9,155 bases of DNA from Bacillaceae bacterium (GCA_030149685.1 JASLGI010000089.1:1-9155), one strand, 5' to 3'; positions 1 to 6,533 are shown, numbered from the stretch's first letter. Numbers and translations are program-made. The notes: generated from the sequence alone by a model not told the origin.

Positions 1-2
1 AA

Positions 3-1061
3 GATATCGAACAAAATTGTTGTTTAGCAATTGAAGTGAAGCAATATGCAAAAGAAGGAATTTCAGAAGAAGGAGAGTCACAACTCGACCGTTATAAACA
101 AATAACAGATGAAATCGCAGAGAAAACTCGTTCAACGGCTCATTATATTTATTTGACGCCATTACAAACGCCTCCTACGAATGATGCTTGGCATATCGTC
201 GGATATGAGCAACTGATCGAGATAATCGAAGAAGTACTTACTCACTCGCTCCCTCAATCATCTTCACCGTATCAAGAAGACATTGAAAAAATTATCCGAG
301 ACTTCAAAGATGAACTGCAGCGCACAGTAAATATTGCGGACAAAGACAATGAAAAATGGATTGATGCACAACTATCGAAGAAAGAGAAAGAGTATACGTC
401 ATTACTGGCATTTGAATTAGAACAAGAACGTGAGAAGCCTTATTTTCAGCGACTTGCGCAAAAAGTAGATGATGATGAATTTCCGTTAAAACAGTTAATC
501 GTATTAACAGAAAAATGTCTCAGCTTTCAAGATAAGACACCGAATGATGCCGTCGGTTTATTGATGCGCTACATTTATAATGAACTTTCGGATGATCAAC
601 AGCTCGCTCTTGACCTTAACGTGTCATATTCTAATAAAGAGCGTCTATCGAATTTATCGCGAGCAATTTGTCAACGATATGGCCTAGAGCCTCTCACGAT
701 TCAGTTGACATCCGGTAAAGGACAAGGCATTCATTTCAAAGCAAAAGACGCGCGATATCGCATCTATCTATCAGGAGATGCAAAGGGCAATTTCCCGAAT
801 GACTCGATTCACTTAGTAAAAAGAGGCGACGGTTCTCCGATTACAACATTAGTAAAAGAAGAGGGCGACGTACGAATCAATGCGACGCCGATCAAGAGTG
901 GGCAGTTTCAAGTGACAGAAGAAAGTATTGCTCAAGGCGGCGTTTACAGTAAAGAAGGAGATTTCGTTTCGATAGAACAATTAATAAAAAATTATATTTT
1001 GCCCGCTTTGCAAGAATTAGACGAAAAAGCGAAGCAGTGGCGCAAGGAGGGACTCTTATGA
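3..1061 (+). CDS. PD-(D/E)XK nuclease-family protein, 5' end cut by window edge
   Basis: The frame is open from the window's first bases, so the gene begins upstream. The in-frame GTG at 36 is not the start, because the codons just before it (3-35) already encode family-like sequence (DIEQNCCLAIE). Together they read CLAIEVKQYAKEG, a beta-strand ending in the E-x-K signature (Glu codon 33-35, Lys codon 39-41) of PD-(D/E)XK nucleases. It is followed by a QLDRYKQ segment, typical of the PDDEXK_4-like group in which a conserved QL-x-RY helix follows the catalytic strand. About 350 residues are visible. The rest is charged and helical, without membrane segments or a zinc motif, and I do not recognise its C-terminal domain. 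The catalytic Asp of motif II should lie upstream, out of view. The stop codon overlaps the start of the HD-domain gene (ATGA), so the two are probably translationally coupled. The superfamily call is inferred from short motifs. The DNA or RNA target is unknown. Confidence 0.6.
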   Translation, partial: DIEQNCCLAIEVKQYAKEGISEEGESQLDRYKQITDEIAEKTRSTAHYIYLTPLQTPPTNDAWHIVGYEQLIEIIEEVLTHSLPQSSSPYQEDIEKIIRDFKDELQRTVNIADKDNEKWIDAQLSKKEKEYTSLLAFELEQEREKPYFQRLAQKVDDDEFPLKQLIVLTEKCLSFQDKTPNDAVGLLMRYIYNELSDDQQLALDLNVSYSNKERLSNLSRAICQRYGLEPLTIQLTSGKGQGIHFKAKDARYRIYLSGDAKGNFPNDSIHLVKRGDGSPITTLVKEEGDVRINATPIKSGQFQVTEESIAQGGVYSKEGDFVSIEQLIKNYILPALQELDEKAKQWRKEGLL

Positions 1062-1603
1062 TTCATGAAGCGATTCAATTTGCGACAGTTTGTCATCGAA
1101 ATCAAACGAGAAAAGGAACGGATATTCCGTATATTTTGCACTGTTTAGAAGCAGGAGTCATTGCATCGAGTTTAACGAATGAAGCCGGAGTGATTGATGA
1201 AGAAGTCGTTGCTGCAGCCATTTTACACGATACGATGGAAGATGCCTTCGTTACGTATGAAACGCTTGTTGAAGTGTTTAACGAAAGAGTCGCGATGCTC
1301 GTGCAGGCGCAAAGCGAAGATAAGTCAAAAACGTGGCAAGAGCGTAAAGAAGCGACGATCGACTTTTTACGTCGGAATGAATCTCCTGCAGTCGAAATGG
1401 CTACATTATCGGATAAATTGTCGAATATGCGAGCAATTGCCAAAGAATACGCGGTTCGACAAGATGCGATGTGGGAAAAGTTTAATGCAGGAAAAGAGAA
1501 GCAACAATGGTATTACACAACTCTCGGAAAATCAATGAAATATGTGAAAGAGACGAAAGAGTATAAAGAATATCAAGCATTAGTTCAAGAGACGTTTCAA
1601 TAA
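1058..1603 (+). CDS. Stand-alone HD-domain phosphohydrolase, SpoT/Mesh1 (small alarmone hydrolase)-like
   Basis: This 181-residue protein is close in size to a single HD domain of the RelA/SpoT hydrolase type. Residues 12-32 (CHRNQTRKGTDIPYILHCLEA) match the family's H-x-x-Q-x-R-K-G-x-x-P-Y-I-x-H block, with H28 the likely metal ligand. ILHDTMED (55-62) gives the HD pair H57/D58 and the ED pair E61/D62 seen in (p)ppGpp hydrolases. LSDKLSNMR (117-125) supplies the last metal ligand, D119. There is no synthetase or TGS domain. Known members remove the 3'-pyrophosphate of (p)ppGpp or act on NADPH or other nucleotides; the substrate here cannot be read from sequence. The start is ATG 1058, preceded by AAGGAGG at 1044-1050; an alternative start at 1037 lies within that region and lacks its own site. 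It overlaps the upstream nuclease gene by 4 bases and lies 13 bases before the next gene. Confidence 0.8.
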   Translation: MIHEAIQFATVCHRNQTRKGTDIPYILHCLEAGVIASSLTNEAGVIDEEVVAAAILHDTMEDAFVTYETLVEVFNERVAMLVQAQSEDKSKTWQERKEATIDFLRRNESPAVEMATLSDKLSNMRAIAKEYAVRQDAMWEKFNAGKEKQQWYYTTLGKSMKYVKETKEYKEYQALVQETFQ

Positions 1604-1616
1604 AGGAGGATACCTC

Positions 1617-2063
1617 ATGGATAAAGTAAAGGTAGAAGTAGAGATCACATTGATCAAGCATATGACAGTTGAAGTAGAGGAATATGAAAGTGTAGAAAGC
1701 AAAGTGAGAATCCACTTATTCGAGTTAGAAGAGGAAAATAGAGAAAAATATGAAGAGTTTCTCGGTTCAGCGCGGTTAGAATACATTGACGTTGAAGAAA
1801 TGAATTTACGCCAAATCGTCCGTCTAGCTATCAATGCATATGATCCGATGTGGTTAGAACCTGGTCATTTCGAAGGTGTGCCGCTCGATGAGTATGACGG
1901 TTTGTCAGATCGTGTGTATCGCAAGTTAACACCTGCCTATACGGTCGAACAAATTGCAGAGTTAATTAGTAAAGAAAGTCATCGCACATATCCATTTGAA
2001 GAGTTTCCTTTATCACGAACAATTCATCCCGCAAAAGAAATTTACGATTATTTACATTCTTAA
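1617..2063 (+). CDS. Small acidic protein of unknown function, DUF1871-like C-terminal motif
   Basis: The protein has 148 residues and begins at ATG 1617 after a strong AAGGAGG site (1603-1609). I do not recognise it with confidence. Residues 1-60 are rich in Glu and Val (KVKVEVEITLIKH, ELEEENREKYEEF) and look like a beta-strand plus helix. Residues 64-120 contain LRQIVRLAINAYDPMWL and PLDEYDGLSDRVYRKL. Their order resembles the DP-x-x-L...DEYD pattern of DUF1871 (YugE-like) proteins, small Bacillus proteins of unknown role. There is no signal peptide, membrane helix or metal-binding cluster. It is the last gene of the run with the nuclease and HD protein and is followed by a strong terminator. 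Its high acidity would fit an inhibitor or partner of a nucleic-acid-binding protein, but that is speculation. Confidence 0.7.
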   Translation: MDKVKVEVEITLIKHMTVEVEEYESVESKVRIHLFELEEENREKYEEFLGSARLEYIDVEEMNLRQIVRLAINAYDPMWLEPGHFEGVPLDEYDGLSDRVYRKLTPAYTVEQIAELISKESHRTYPFEEFPLSRTIHPAKEIYDYLHS

Positions 2064-2070
2064 ATTGTTG

Positions 2071-2099
2071 AAACCTCGCGCGTACTTGCGAGGTTTTTT
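2071..2099 (+). terminator. Intrinsic terminator of the nuclease/HD/acidic-protein unit
   Basis: A perfect 9-base-pair stem (AAACCTCGC 2071-2079 with GCGAGGTTT 2088-2096) has an 8-base loop and runs into six T's (2094-2099). It lies 8 bases after the stop codon of the acidic-protein gene. Confidence 0.92.
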
Positions 2100-2144
2100 G
2101 CTTTGTATGATACAGTGAAGAAAAATGAGAAAGTAGGTAGTTGG

Positions 2145-2309
2145 ATGAATGGCGTCGTTATTTTTCTATTGTATTTTGCTTTTTTCACATTGTTGTTTTT
2201 TAATCTTTTTTCATATTCATCGATTTTTTCCTATGTTGTATTAAGTGGGTTCGCTGCAAGTTTTGTTACGTTTTTTCATTTTCTTCTTCGTAAAAACGAG
2301 AAGAACTAG
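2145..2309 (+). CDS. Small hydrophobic protein, two predicted membrane helices
   Basis: A 54-residue protein is predicted from ATG 2145, chosen because AAGTAGG (2131-2137) lies 7 bases upstream and differs from AAGGAGG at one base. The frame stays open back to a TTG at 2103, but no ribosome binding site precedes that. The sequence has a hydrophobic helix at about 4-22 (VVIFLLYFAFFTLLFFNLF), a short polar turn, and a second helix at about 27-47, ending in a basic RKNEKN tail. Both ends are probably cytoplasmic under the positive-inside rule. It follows the terminator at 2071-2099, so it needs its own promoter, and I could not find a convincing one. I know no family for it. The AT-rich composition could produce such a frame by chance, so this is tentative. 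Confidence 0.45.
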   Translation: MNGVVIFLLYFAFFTLLFFNLFSYSSIFSYVVLSGFAASFVTFFHFLLRKNEKN

Positions 2310-2464
2310 TGGAATGTTATTGTGAAAAAAGAATGGAGAAGATGTACAAAGTTTGAAGACGTTATGAAAGCAAAAACAATTAACAAAGTTGTCAAAGTTT
2401 TGGTTGTTTTAGGTAATCTCTAGTGAACACTGATATATCAATATGTTGAGAGTTTTTTACTATA

Positions 2465-2484
2465 TTTGTGAATTTTTTCACAAA
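2465..2484. promoter_or_regulatory. Rex-type operator (perfect palindrome), alternatively an Fnr/Crp-family site
   Basis: TTTGTGAA (2465-2472) and TTCACAAA (2477-2484) are perfect inverted repeats separated by TTTT. This is the Rex consensus TTGTGAA-N4-TTCACAA without a mismatch. Rex is the NADH/NAD-sensing repressor of Gram-positive bacteria, and alcohol/aldehyde dehydrogenase genes are typical targets. The core also equals TGTGA-N6-TCACA, the Fnr/Crp-family consensus, so sequence alone does not decide the regulator. The site is about 95 bases before the aldehyde dehydrogenase start. I could not assign a clear -35/-10 pair in this 270-base gap; AT-rich candidates such as TATATG (2508-2513) and TAATAT (2525-2530) lack good -35 partners. 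Confidence 0.75.
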
Positions 2485-2579
2485 CAATTGTGTGAGCAAA
2501 TGCATTGTATATGTTTTAAAAGAATAATATTGTGGAAGAGTAGAGTAATTACTCAAATCATATTTGGAGGGAAAATACT

Positions 2580-4088
2580 ATGACAATTAATACAGAACAA
2601 CTAAAAGTAGAAACAGAAAAACGTCTCCAAGACTCATATAAAATGTTTATCGGTGGCGAATGGACAGAAGGAACAGAAGGTCGTAAAATCACGAGCTACA
2701 ACCCAAGTACAGGAGAGGCTCTTGCAGAGTTTATCGACGCGACACATGCAGACGTTGATCATGCCGTAGAAGTAGCGACAGAAGCACTTAAATCATGGCG
2801 TCAAACGAGCCTTGAAGAGCGTAGCAAATATCTTTTAGACGTTGCGGATGCAATCGAAAAAGAAGCAGACTTTTTAGCAATGGTCGAAACACTCGATAAC
2901 GGAAAACCTTTCCGTGAAGCGCGTTATGCAGATATGAATCTTGTCATCGATCACTTCCGTTACTTCGCAGGAGTGATTCGTTCAGAAGAAGGAACAGCAC
3001 AGCAATTAGATGGCGATAACTTAACGCTTACCGTACGTGAGCCAATCGGTGTTGTCGGTCAAATTATTCCATGGAACTTCCCATTACTCATGGCAGCGTG
3101 GAAAATTGCACCAGCAATCGCAGCAGGTAACACAGTGATTATTCACCCATCTTCAACGACGACATTAAGTTTATTAGAACTTGCAAAAGTATTTGAAGAA
3201 GTACTTCCAGCAGGTGTCGTAAACGTCGTTACAGGTCGCGGAGCGGATTCAGGCGATTATATGCTTCACCACGAAGGAATTAGCAAGCTTGCATTTACTG
3301 GGTCAACAGAAGTCGGTTACACAGTCGCACGTGCAGCAGCGGACCGCTTAATTCCAGCAACACTTGAACTCGGTGGTAAATCAGCAAACATCTTCTTTGA
3401 AGATGCACCATGGGATCGTGCGATTGAAGGAGCACAACTCGGTATTTTATTCAACCAAGGACAAGTATGTAGCGCGGGGTCACGCTTATTCGTTCAAGAA
3501 AGCATTTTCGATAAATTCGTTGCGGACTTAAAAGAAGCATTCGAAAATGTGAAAATCGGTCTTCCTTGGGAAGAAGGCGTACAAATGGGTGCGCAAATTA
3601 ACGAACGCCAACTCGGTAAAATTTTAGAGTACGTTGAAATTGGTAAAGAAGAAGGGGCAACGGTTCTTACAGGTGGTGAACGCTTCGAAGAAGGTCCACT
3701 TTCAGAAGGAGCATTTATGAAACCGACGATTTTAGTAGATGCGAATAACAAAATGCGCGTCGCACAAGAAGAAATCTTCGGACCAGTTGCAACGATTATT
3801 CCATTTAAAGATGAAGATGATGTTGTAGAAATGGCAAACGACTCAGAGTACGGTTTAGGTGGCGGAGTTTGGTCAACGAACATTAACTCAGCACTTCGCG
3901 TAGCGAGCCGCGTTGAAACAGGACGTATGTGGGTGAACCAATATACGAACTTCTCTGCAGGAGCACCATTTGGCGGATATAAAAAATCAGGTATCGGTCG
4001 CGAAACATATAAGAGCGTACTCGATGCATATTCACAAACGAAAAACATCTTCATTAGCACAAAAGAAGAAAAAGACGGCTTATATTAA
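2580..4088 (+). CDS. aldA: NAD(P)-dependent aldehyde dehydrogenase, AldA type
   Basis: The enzyme oxidises an aldehyde to the carboxylate using NAD(P)+. Its 502 residues are full family length. PWNFP (164-168) supplies the oxyanion Asn N166. FTGST (239-243) is the cofactor-binding turn, LELGG (262-266) carries the general base E263, and FNQGQVCSAGSR (291-302) the nucleophile C297. EEIFGPV (397-403) and the C-terminal GGYKKSGIGRE motif are intact. The nearest relative I recall is Staphylococcus aureus AldA, which shares PATLELGGKSAN, LGILFNQG-x-VCSAGSRL and the ending GLY; acetaldehyde-like substrates are plausible but unproven. H189 stands where many family members have Lys (KPS/KPA), a cofactor-contacting position; the S. 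aureus protein, as I recall, has Gln. The start is ATG 2580 after TTGGAGGG (2564-2571). The gene is monocistronic, with a Rex-like operator upstream and a terminator downstream. Confidence 0.95.
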   Translation: MTINTEQLKVETEKRLQDSYKMFIGGEWTEGTEGRKITSYNPSTGEALAEFIDATHADVDHAVEVATEALKSWRQTSLEERSKYLLDVADAIEKEADFLAMVETLDNGKPFREARYADMNLVIDHFRYFAGVIRSEEGTAQQLDGDNLTLTVREPIGVVGQIIPWNFPLLMAAWKIAPAIAAGNTVIIHPSSTTTLSLLELAKVFEEVLPAGVVNVVTGRGADSGDYMLHHEGISKLAFTGSTEVGYTVARAAADRLIPATLELGGKSANIFFEDAPWDRAIEGAQLGILFNQGQVCSAGSRLFVQESIFDKFVADLKEAFENVKIGLPWEEGVQMGAQINERQLGKILEYVEIGKEEGATVLTGGERFEEGPLSEGAFMKPTILVDANNKMRVAQEEIFGPVATIIPFKDEDDVVEMANDSEYGLGGGVWSTNINSALRVASRVETGRMWVNQYTNFSAGAPFGGYKKSGIGRETYKSVLDAYSQTKNIFISTKEEKDGLY

Positions 4089-4095
4089 TCCGTTC

Positions 4096-4126
4096 AAAAG
4101 AGTAGCGATTGCGCTACTCTTTTTTT
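4096..4126 (+). terminator. Intrinsic terminator after aldA
   Basis: A perfect 12-base-pair stem (AAAAGAGTAGCG 4096-4107 with CGCTACTCTTTT 4112-4123) has a four-base loop ATTG and a T run to 4126. It begins 7 bases after the aldA stop codon. The A-rich left arm may also allow some termination in the reverse direction. Confidence 0.93.
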
Positions 4127-4162
4127 GTTTGAAAAAGTTCTTTTTTAAACGAGGAAAGAACG

Positions 4163-4191
4163 TTGCAACAGTTTTGAAAATCGGCTACAAT
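4163..4191 (+). promoter_or_regulatory. Sigma-A promoter of the rRNA methyltransferase gene
   Basis: TTGCAA (4163-4168) and TACAAT (4186-4191) are separated by 17 bases, close to the TTGACA-N17-TATAAT consensus. The predicted start near 4198 gives a leader of roughly 27 bases before the coding start. Confidence 0.75.
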
Positions 4192-4224
4192 ACGGGCGTT
4201 ACTATGAGAAAGTAAGGTGAGAAA

Positions 4225-5622
4225 ATGGTACGTGTAAACGAAGATAAAACATTTGAAGCAGTGATCGAAGAATTAGATACAAAAGGAGAAGGACTCGTTC
4301 AAGTTGAAAGTGTTTCTCGTAAAGGAAAAGTATATCGTTCGAAATTGTCGATTCCTTATACATTGCCTGGGGAGAAAGTAAAGGCACAAGTAGCGATGCC
4401 TTATCGAAAAAACCGAGCGAAATTGTTAGAAGTACAAGAAGCGCATCCTGAACGAATTGCGCCACGTTGTGCACATTTCGGCTTATGCGGAGGATGTTCA
4501 TGGCAACATTGGACATACGAAGCACAACTTGAACAAAAAACGAATCAAGTGAAACAATATTTAATCGATAACGGTCATGATCCATCGCTTGTCCGTCCGA
4601 CAATACCAGCGGTCGATAGTTGGCATTACCGCAATAAAATGGAATTTACGTTTCGGGCAGACGGTGCGATCGGTTTGCACGTAAAAGGAAGTTATAAAGA
4701 TATTATTGAGTTAGAAGAATGTCATATCGCGACAAAATTAATGATTGATGTGACAAAACTCGTCGGTGATTGGGTAAAAGAGGTAGGTCTTCCTGGTTAC
4801 AATAAAGAAACGAATGAAGGACTCTTTCGAAATGTCATCGTCCGTCATTCTGCAGCAACAGGCGAAGTAATGCTCGCTTTATTTGCAACAGAGCGTCCGA
4901 ATGAAACGCATCAGACAGAATTACTCGTTCAACGAATGAATGAACGAATCCCAGAAGTGAAAAGTTTACTTTGGCTCGTCAACCGAGACATCGGCGATCG
5001 TACTCAAGCAGAAGAGACGATTGTTTTAAGCGGACGTGACTTTATTTATGATGAGCTAAATGATTTCCGTTTCCGTTTATGGTTCGACACATTTTTCCAA
5101 CCGAACCCTCGTCAAGCAGAGGTACTCGTTGATTTGGCAATACAAATGGCGGATCCACAGCCAGATGAGCGTATGGTTGACCTATTTTGTGGAGTAGGAA
5201 CATTTTCTTTACCGTTTGCTCAACACGTGAAAGAATTATACGGTGTAGAAATTGTCGAAACGTCGATTGAGTCGGCTAAACGAAACGCGAAAGATAATGG
5301 TATTTCAAATGCGAAGTTTTTCGCTCAAGATGCACGTCTCGGTCTTCGTGATGTCATCGATACGTATGGAATTCCGGATTTACTTCTCGTGGACCCACCA
5401 CGTTCGGGTACAGGAGGAAAAGTGATGCGCCGTATCGCACGAACAGAAGCAGCACGCGTCGTTTATGTTTCTTGCAATCCGAAGACATTTGCAGAAGATA
5501 TTACACATATGCTTGATTTCGGCTACGAATTAGAAGTCGTTCAACCAGTCGACCAATTCCCACAGACGTATCATATTGAAACTGTCAGTGTATTACGAAA
5601 AACATCACCAGCAACACGTTGA
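4225..5622 (+). CDS. rlmD: 23S rRNA (uracil-C5)-methyltransferase, RlmD/RlmCD family
   Basis: This SAM-dependent enzyme makes 5-methyluridine in 23S rRNA. The Bacillus subtilis homologue YefA (RlmCD) modifies both U747 and U1939. The protein has 465 residues. An N-terminal TRAM RNA-binding domain (about 3-70) precedes a [4Fe-4S] site with C82, C88 and C91 (APRCAHFGLCGGC) and a fourth ligand C166 (EECHIA). The SAM-binding domain has FFQPNPRQAEVL (290-301), MVDLFCGVGTFSLP (317-330) and LLVDPPRSG (387-395). VYVSCNPKTF (413-422) carries the nucleophile C417, and YHIETV (449-454) the general base E452. All key residues are present. The iron-sulphur cluster favours RlmD/RlmC over plain TrmA. Which uridine or uridines it modifies cannot be told from sequence. 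Start ATG 4225 follows AAGGTG at 4214-4219. It is monocistronic, with its own promoter and terminator. Confidence 0.93.
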   Translation: MVRVNEDKTFEAVIEELDTKGEGLVQVESVSRKGKVYRSKLSIPYTLPGEKVKAQVAMPYRKNRAKLLEVQEAHPERIAPRCAHFGLCGGCSWQHWTYEAQLEQKTNQVKQYLIDNGHDPSLVRPTIPAVDSWHYRNKMEFTFRADGAIGLHVKGSYKDIIELEECHIATKLMIDVTKLVGDWVKEVGLPGYNKETNEGLFRNVIVRHSAATGEVMLALFATERPNETHQTELLVQRMNERIPEVKSLLWLVNRDIGDRTQAEETIVLSGRDFIYDELNDFRFRLWFDTFFQPNPRQAEVLVDLAIQMADPQPDERMVDLFCGVGTFSLPFAQHVKELYGVEIVETSIESAKRNAKDNGISNAKFFAQDARLGLRDVIDTYGIPDLLLVDPPRSGTGGKVMRRIARTEAARVVYVSCNPKTFAEDITHMLDFGYELEVVQPVDQFPQTYHIETVSVLRKTSPATR

Positions 5623-5631
5623 TAATCGAAT

Positions 5632-5666
5632 AAAAACTCGCTTCTTTGGAAGAGGCGAGTTTTTTC
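5632..5666 (+). terminator. Intrinsic terminator after the rRNA methyltransferase gene
   Basis: AAAAACTCGC (5632-5641) pairs with GCGAGTTTTT (5655 onward), with an extra TTC/GAA pairing inside the loop and a T run to 5666. Its sequence is nearly the same as the terminator at 7309-7343. Confidence 0.92.
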
Positions 5667-5686
5667 GGTTAAATCTTTTAAAATAT

Positions 5687-5715
5687 TTGGTGTTCTGTGC
5701 GAGATTTGATATAAT
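5687..5715 (+). promoter_or_regulatory. Sigma-A promoter with extended -10, guanidine operon
   Basis: TATAAT (5710-5715) is a perfect -10 preceded by TGA, giving the extended TGnTATAAT form. TTGGTG (5687-5692) lies 17 bases upstream as a weaker -35. Transcription should start near 5722, about 20 bases before the riboswitch aptamer. Confidence 0.8.
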
Positions 5716-5741
5716 AAAAGGAATTAAATAACAAAAAATGT

Positions 5742-5829
5742 TTTCTAGGGTTCCGCATATTGGATGGTCTGGACCGAGAGAAGACGCACAAGTTGTCTTG
5801 TGTCACGGAAGGATAAAAGCCTGGGAGAA
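5742..5829 (+). promoter_or_regulatory. Guanidine-I (ykkC) riboswitch aptamer
   Basis: The RNA has the signature blocks of the ykkC/guanidine-I class in the right order. CTAGGGTTCCG is at 5745-5755, GGTCTGGACCGAGAG at 5766-5780, and ACGGAAGGATAAAAGCC at 5805-5821, followed by TGGGAGA. A variable hairpin CACAAG-TTGT-CTTGTG (5787-5802) sits between the second and third blocks. In this class guanidinium binding stabilises the aptamer and lets transcription continue. Here the 3' edge of the aptamer overlaps the left arm of the terminator hairpin at 5818-5860, as expected for an ON switch. The two genes downstream are YkkC/YkkD-type SMR exporters, the classic target of this riboswitch. Confidence 0.95.
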
Positions 5830-5860
5830 ACTACGTTGTAGTGTTCTCTCGGGCTTTTTT
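5818..5860 (+). terminator. Riboswitch-controlled attenuator hairpin
   Basis: AGCCTGGGAGAA (5818-5829) pairs along its full length with TTCTCTCGGGCT (5844-5855), with two G-U wobbles. It is extended by an inner stem ACTAC/GTAGT (5830-5834 with 5838-5842) and ends in six T's (5855-5860). The left arm uses the conserved 3' bases of the guanidine aptamer, so ligand binding and terminator folding exclude each other. Confidence 0.9.
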
Positions 5861-5883
5861 TATTGGAAAAGGAGGCGTTTGAT

Positions 5884-6219
5884 ATGAAAGCAGGATGGTG
5901 GATGGTCGGAGTTGCTGCAGTTTTTGAAGTGTTATGGGTCATTGGGTTGAAACATGCGACGACATCTCTTATGTGGGTAGGTACGTTGATAGCGATCGTC
6001 GTTAGTTTTTATTTCATGGTACGCGCTGGTGAAACGGTAGCGGTCGGCACAGTATATACGGTCTTTGTCGGGCTCGGGACAGTCGGTACGACCGCCGTCG
6101 ACATGCTCGTATTTGGCGAACCGCTTCAAATCGTCAAAGTATTATTGATTGCCTTATTATTAGCTGGAGTCATCGGTTTAACATTGATTCAAGATGAAGA
6201 AAAGGAAGGTGAAGAATGA
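5884..6219 (+). CDS. gdnC: SMR guanidinium exporter subunit, YkkC/GdnC type
   Basis: This 111-residue small multidrug resistance protein has four membrane helices. The membrane-embedded Glu that binds proton and substrate is E15 in AAVFEVLWVIGLKHA, and the VGTVYTVFVGLGTVGT stretch (about 56-71) matches YkkC-type subunits. Its close match to B. subtilis YkkC and its place behind a guanidine-I riboswitch support export of guanidinium in exchange for protons, in a heterodimer with the next gene's product. The start is ATG 5884, 8 bases after GGAGG (5871-5875); an in-frame TTG at 5863 lies upstream of that site and would be a poor start. The acidic tail (QDEEKEGEE) is cytoplasmic. The stop overlaps the start of the partner gene. 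Confidence 0.94.
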   Translation: MKAGWWMVGVAAVFEVLWVIGLKHATTSLMWVGTLIAIVVSFYFMVRAGETVAVGTVYTVFVGLGTVGTTAVDMLVFGEPLQIVKVLLIALLLAGVIGLTLIQDEEKEGEE

Positions 6220-6533
6220 TGGCATGGGGTGCATTAGTCGTTGCAGGTATTTTTGAAATGCTCGGTGTATTATCGATTCATCGAGTGTTGTCTACGCCGT
6301 CTTGGCGAACATTTTTATTATTTCTCGTGACCTTTAGTTTAAGTTTCGTGTTACTTTGGTGGGCAATGCTCGAAATTCCGATGAGTACAGCTTATGCTGT
6401 ATGGACGGGTATTGGTGCAACAGGAGGAGCATTGCTCGGCATGATCTTTTTCGGAGAATCGACCGATTGGAAACGACTCCTCTGTATCGGGTGTATTTTA
6501 GCAGCCGCTGTTGGACTAAAAATAATTGCTTAA
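6216..6533 (+). CDS. gdnD: SMR guanidinium exporter subunit, YkkD/GdnD type
   Basis: This is the second half of the paired SMR transporter: 105 residues, four membrane helices and the essential E14 in VVAGIFEMLGV. The block MSTAYAVWTGIGATGGALLGMIFFGE (about 56-81) is typical of YkkD. Two in-frame ATGs, at 6216 and 6219, overlap the end of gdnC, so translation is coupled and the subunits are likely made in similar amounts, as an obligate heterodimer needs. GGAAGG at 6204-6209 serves as the ribosome binding site. No strong intrinsic terminator follows; only a weak GAAAAA/TTTTTC hairpin is visible at about 6539-6556. Confidence 0.93.
   Translation: MMAWGALVVAGIFEMLGVLSIHRVLSTPSWRTFLLFLVTFSLSFVLLWWAMLEIPMSTAYAVWTGIGATGGALLGMIFFGESTDWKRLLCIGCILAAAVGLKIIA

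Noticed and set aside
3..2063. Complete restriction-modification or CRISPR-type system
   Set aside because: No methyltransferase of DNA type, specificity subunit, helicase or repeat-spacer array is visible. The only methyltransferase in the window is the rRNA enzyme.
2103..2144. Upstream TTG start for the small membrane protein
   Set aside because: No ribosome binding site precedes it and it sits directly against the preceding terminator. ATG 2145 has a good site at the right spacing.
2322..2423. 33-codon frame (GTG start, MKKEWRRCTK...VVKVLVVLGNL) in the gap before aldA
   Set aside because: The basic start and hydrophobic end look peptide-like, but there is no convincing ribosome binding site or promoter, and a frame this short is expected by chance.
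3494..4060. Long minus-strand open frame inside aldA
   Set aside because: It is antisense to a gene with intact catalytic motifs, and its translation shows no family features. It is a codon-use shadow.
4204..4215. Mini-frame ATG AGA AAG TAA just before the rRNA methyltransferase start
   Set aside because: It overlaps the ribosome binding site of the real gene and has no site of its own. With only three codons it cannot be separated from chance.
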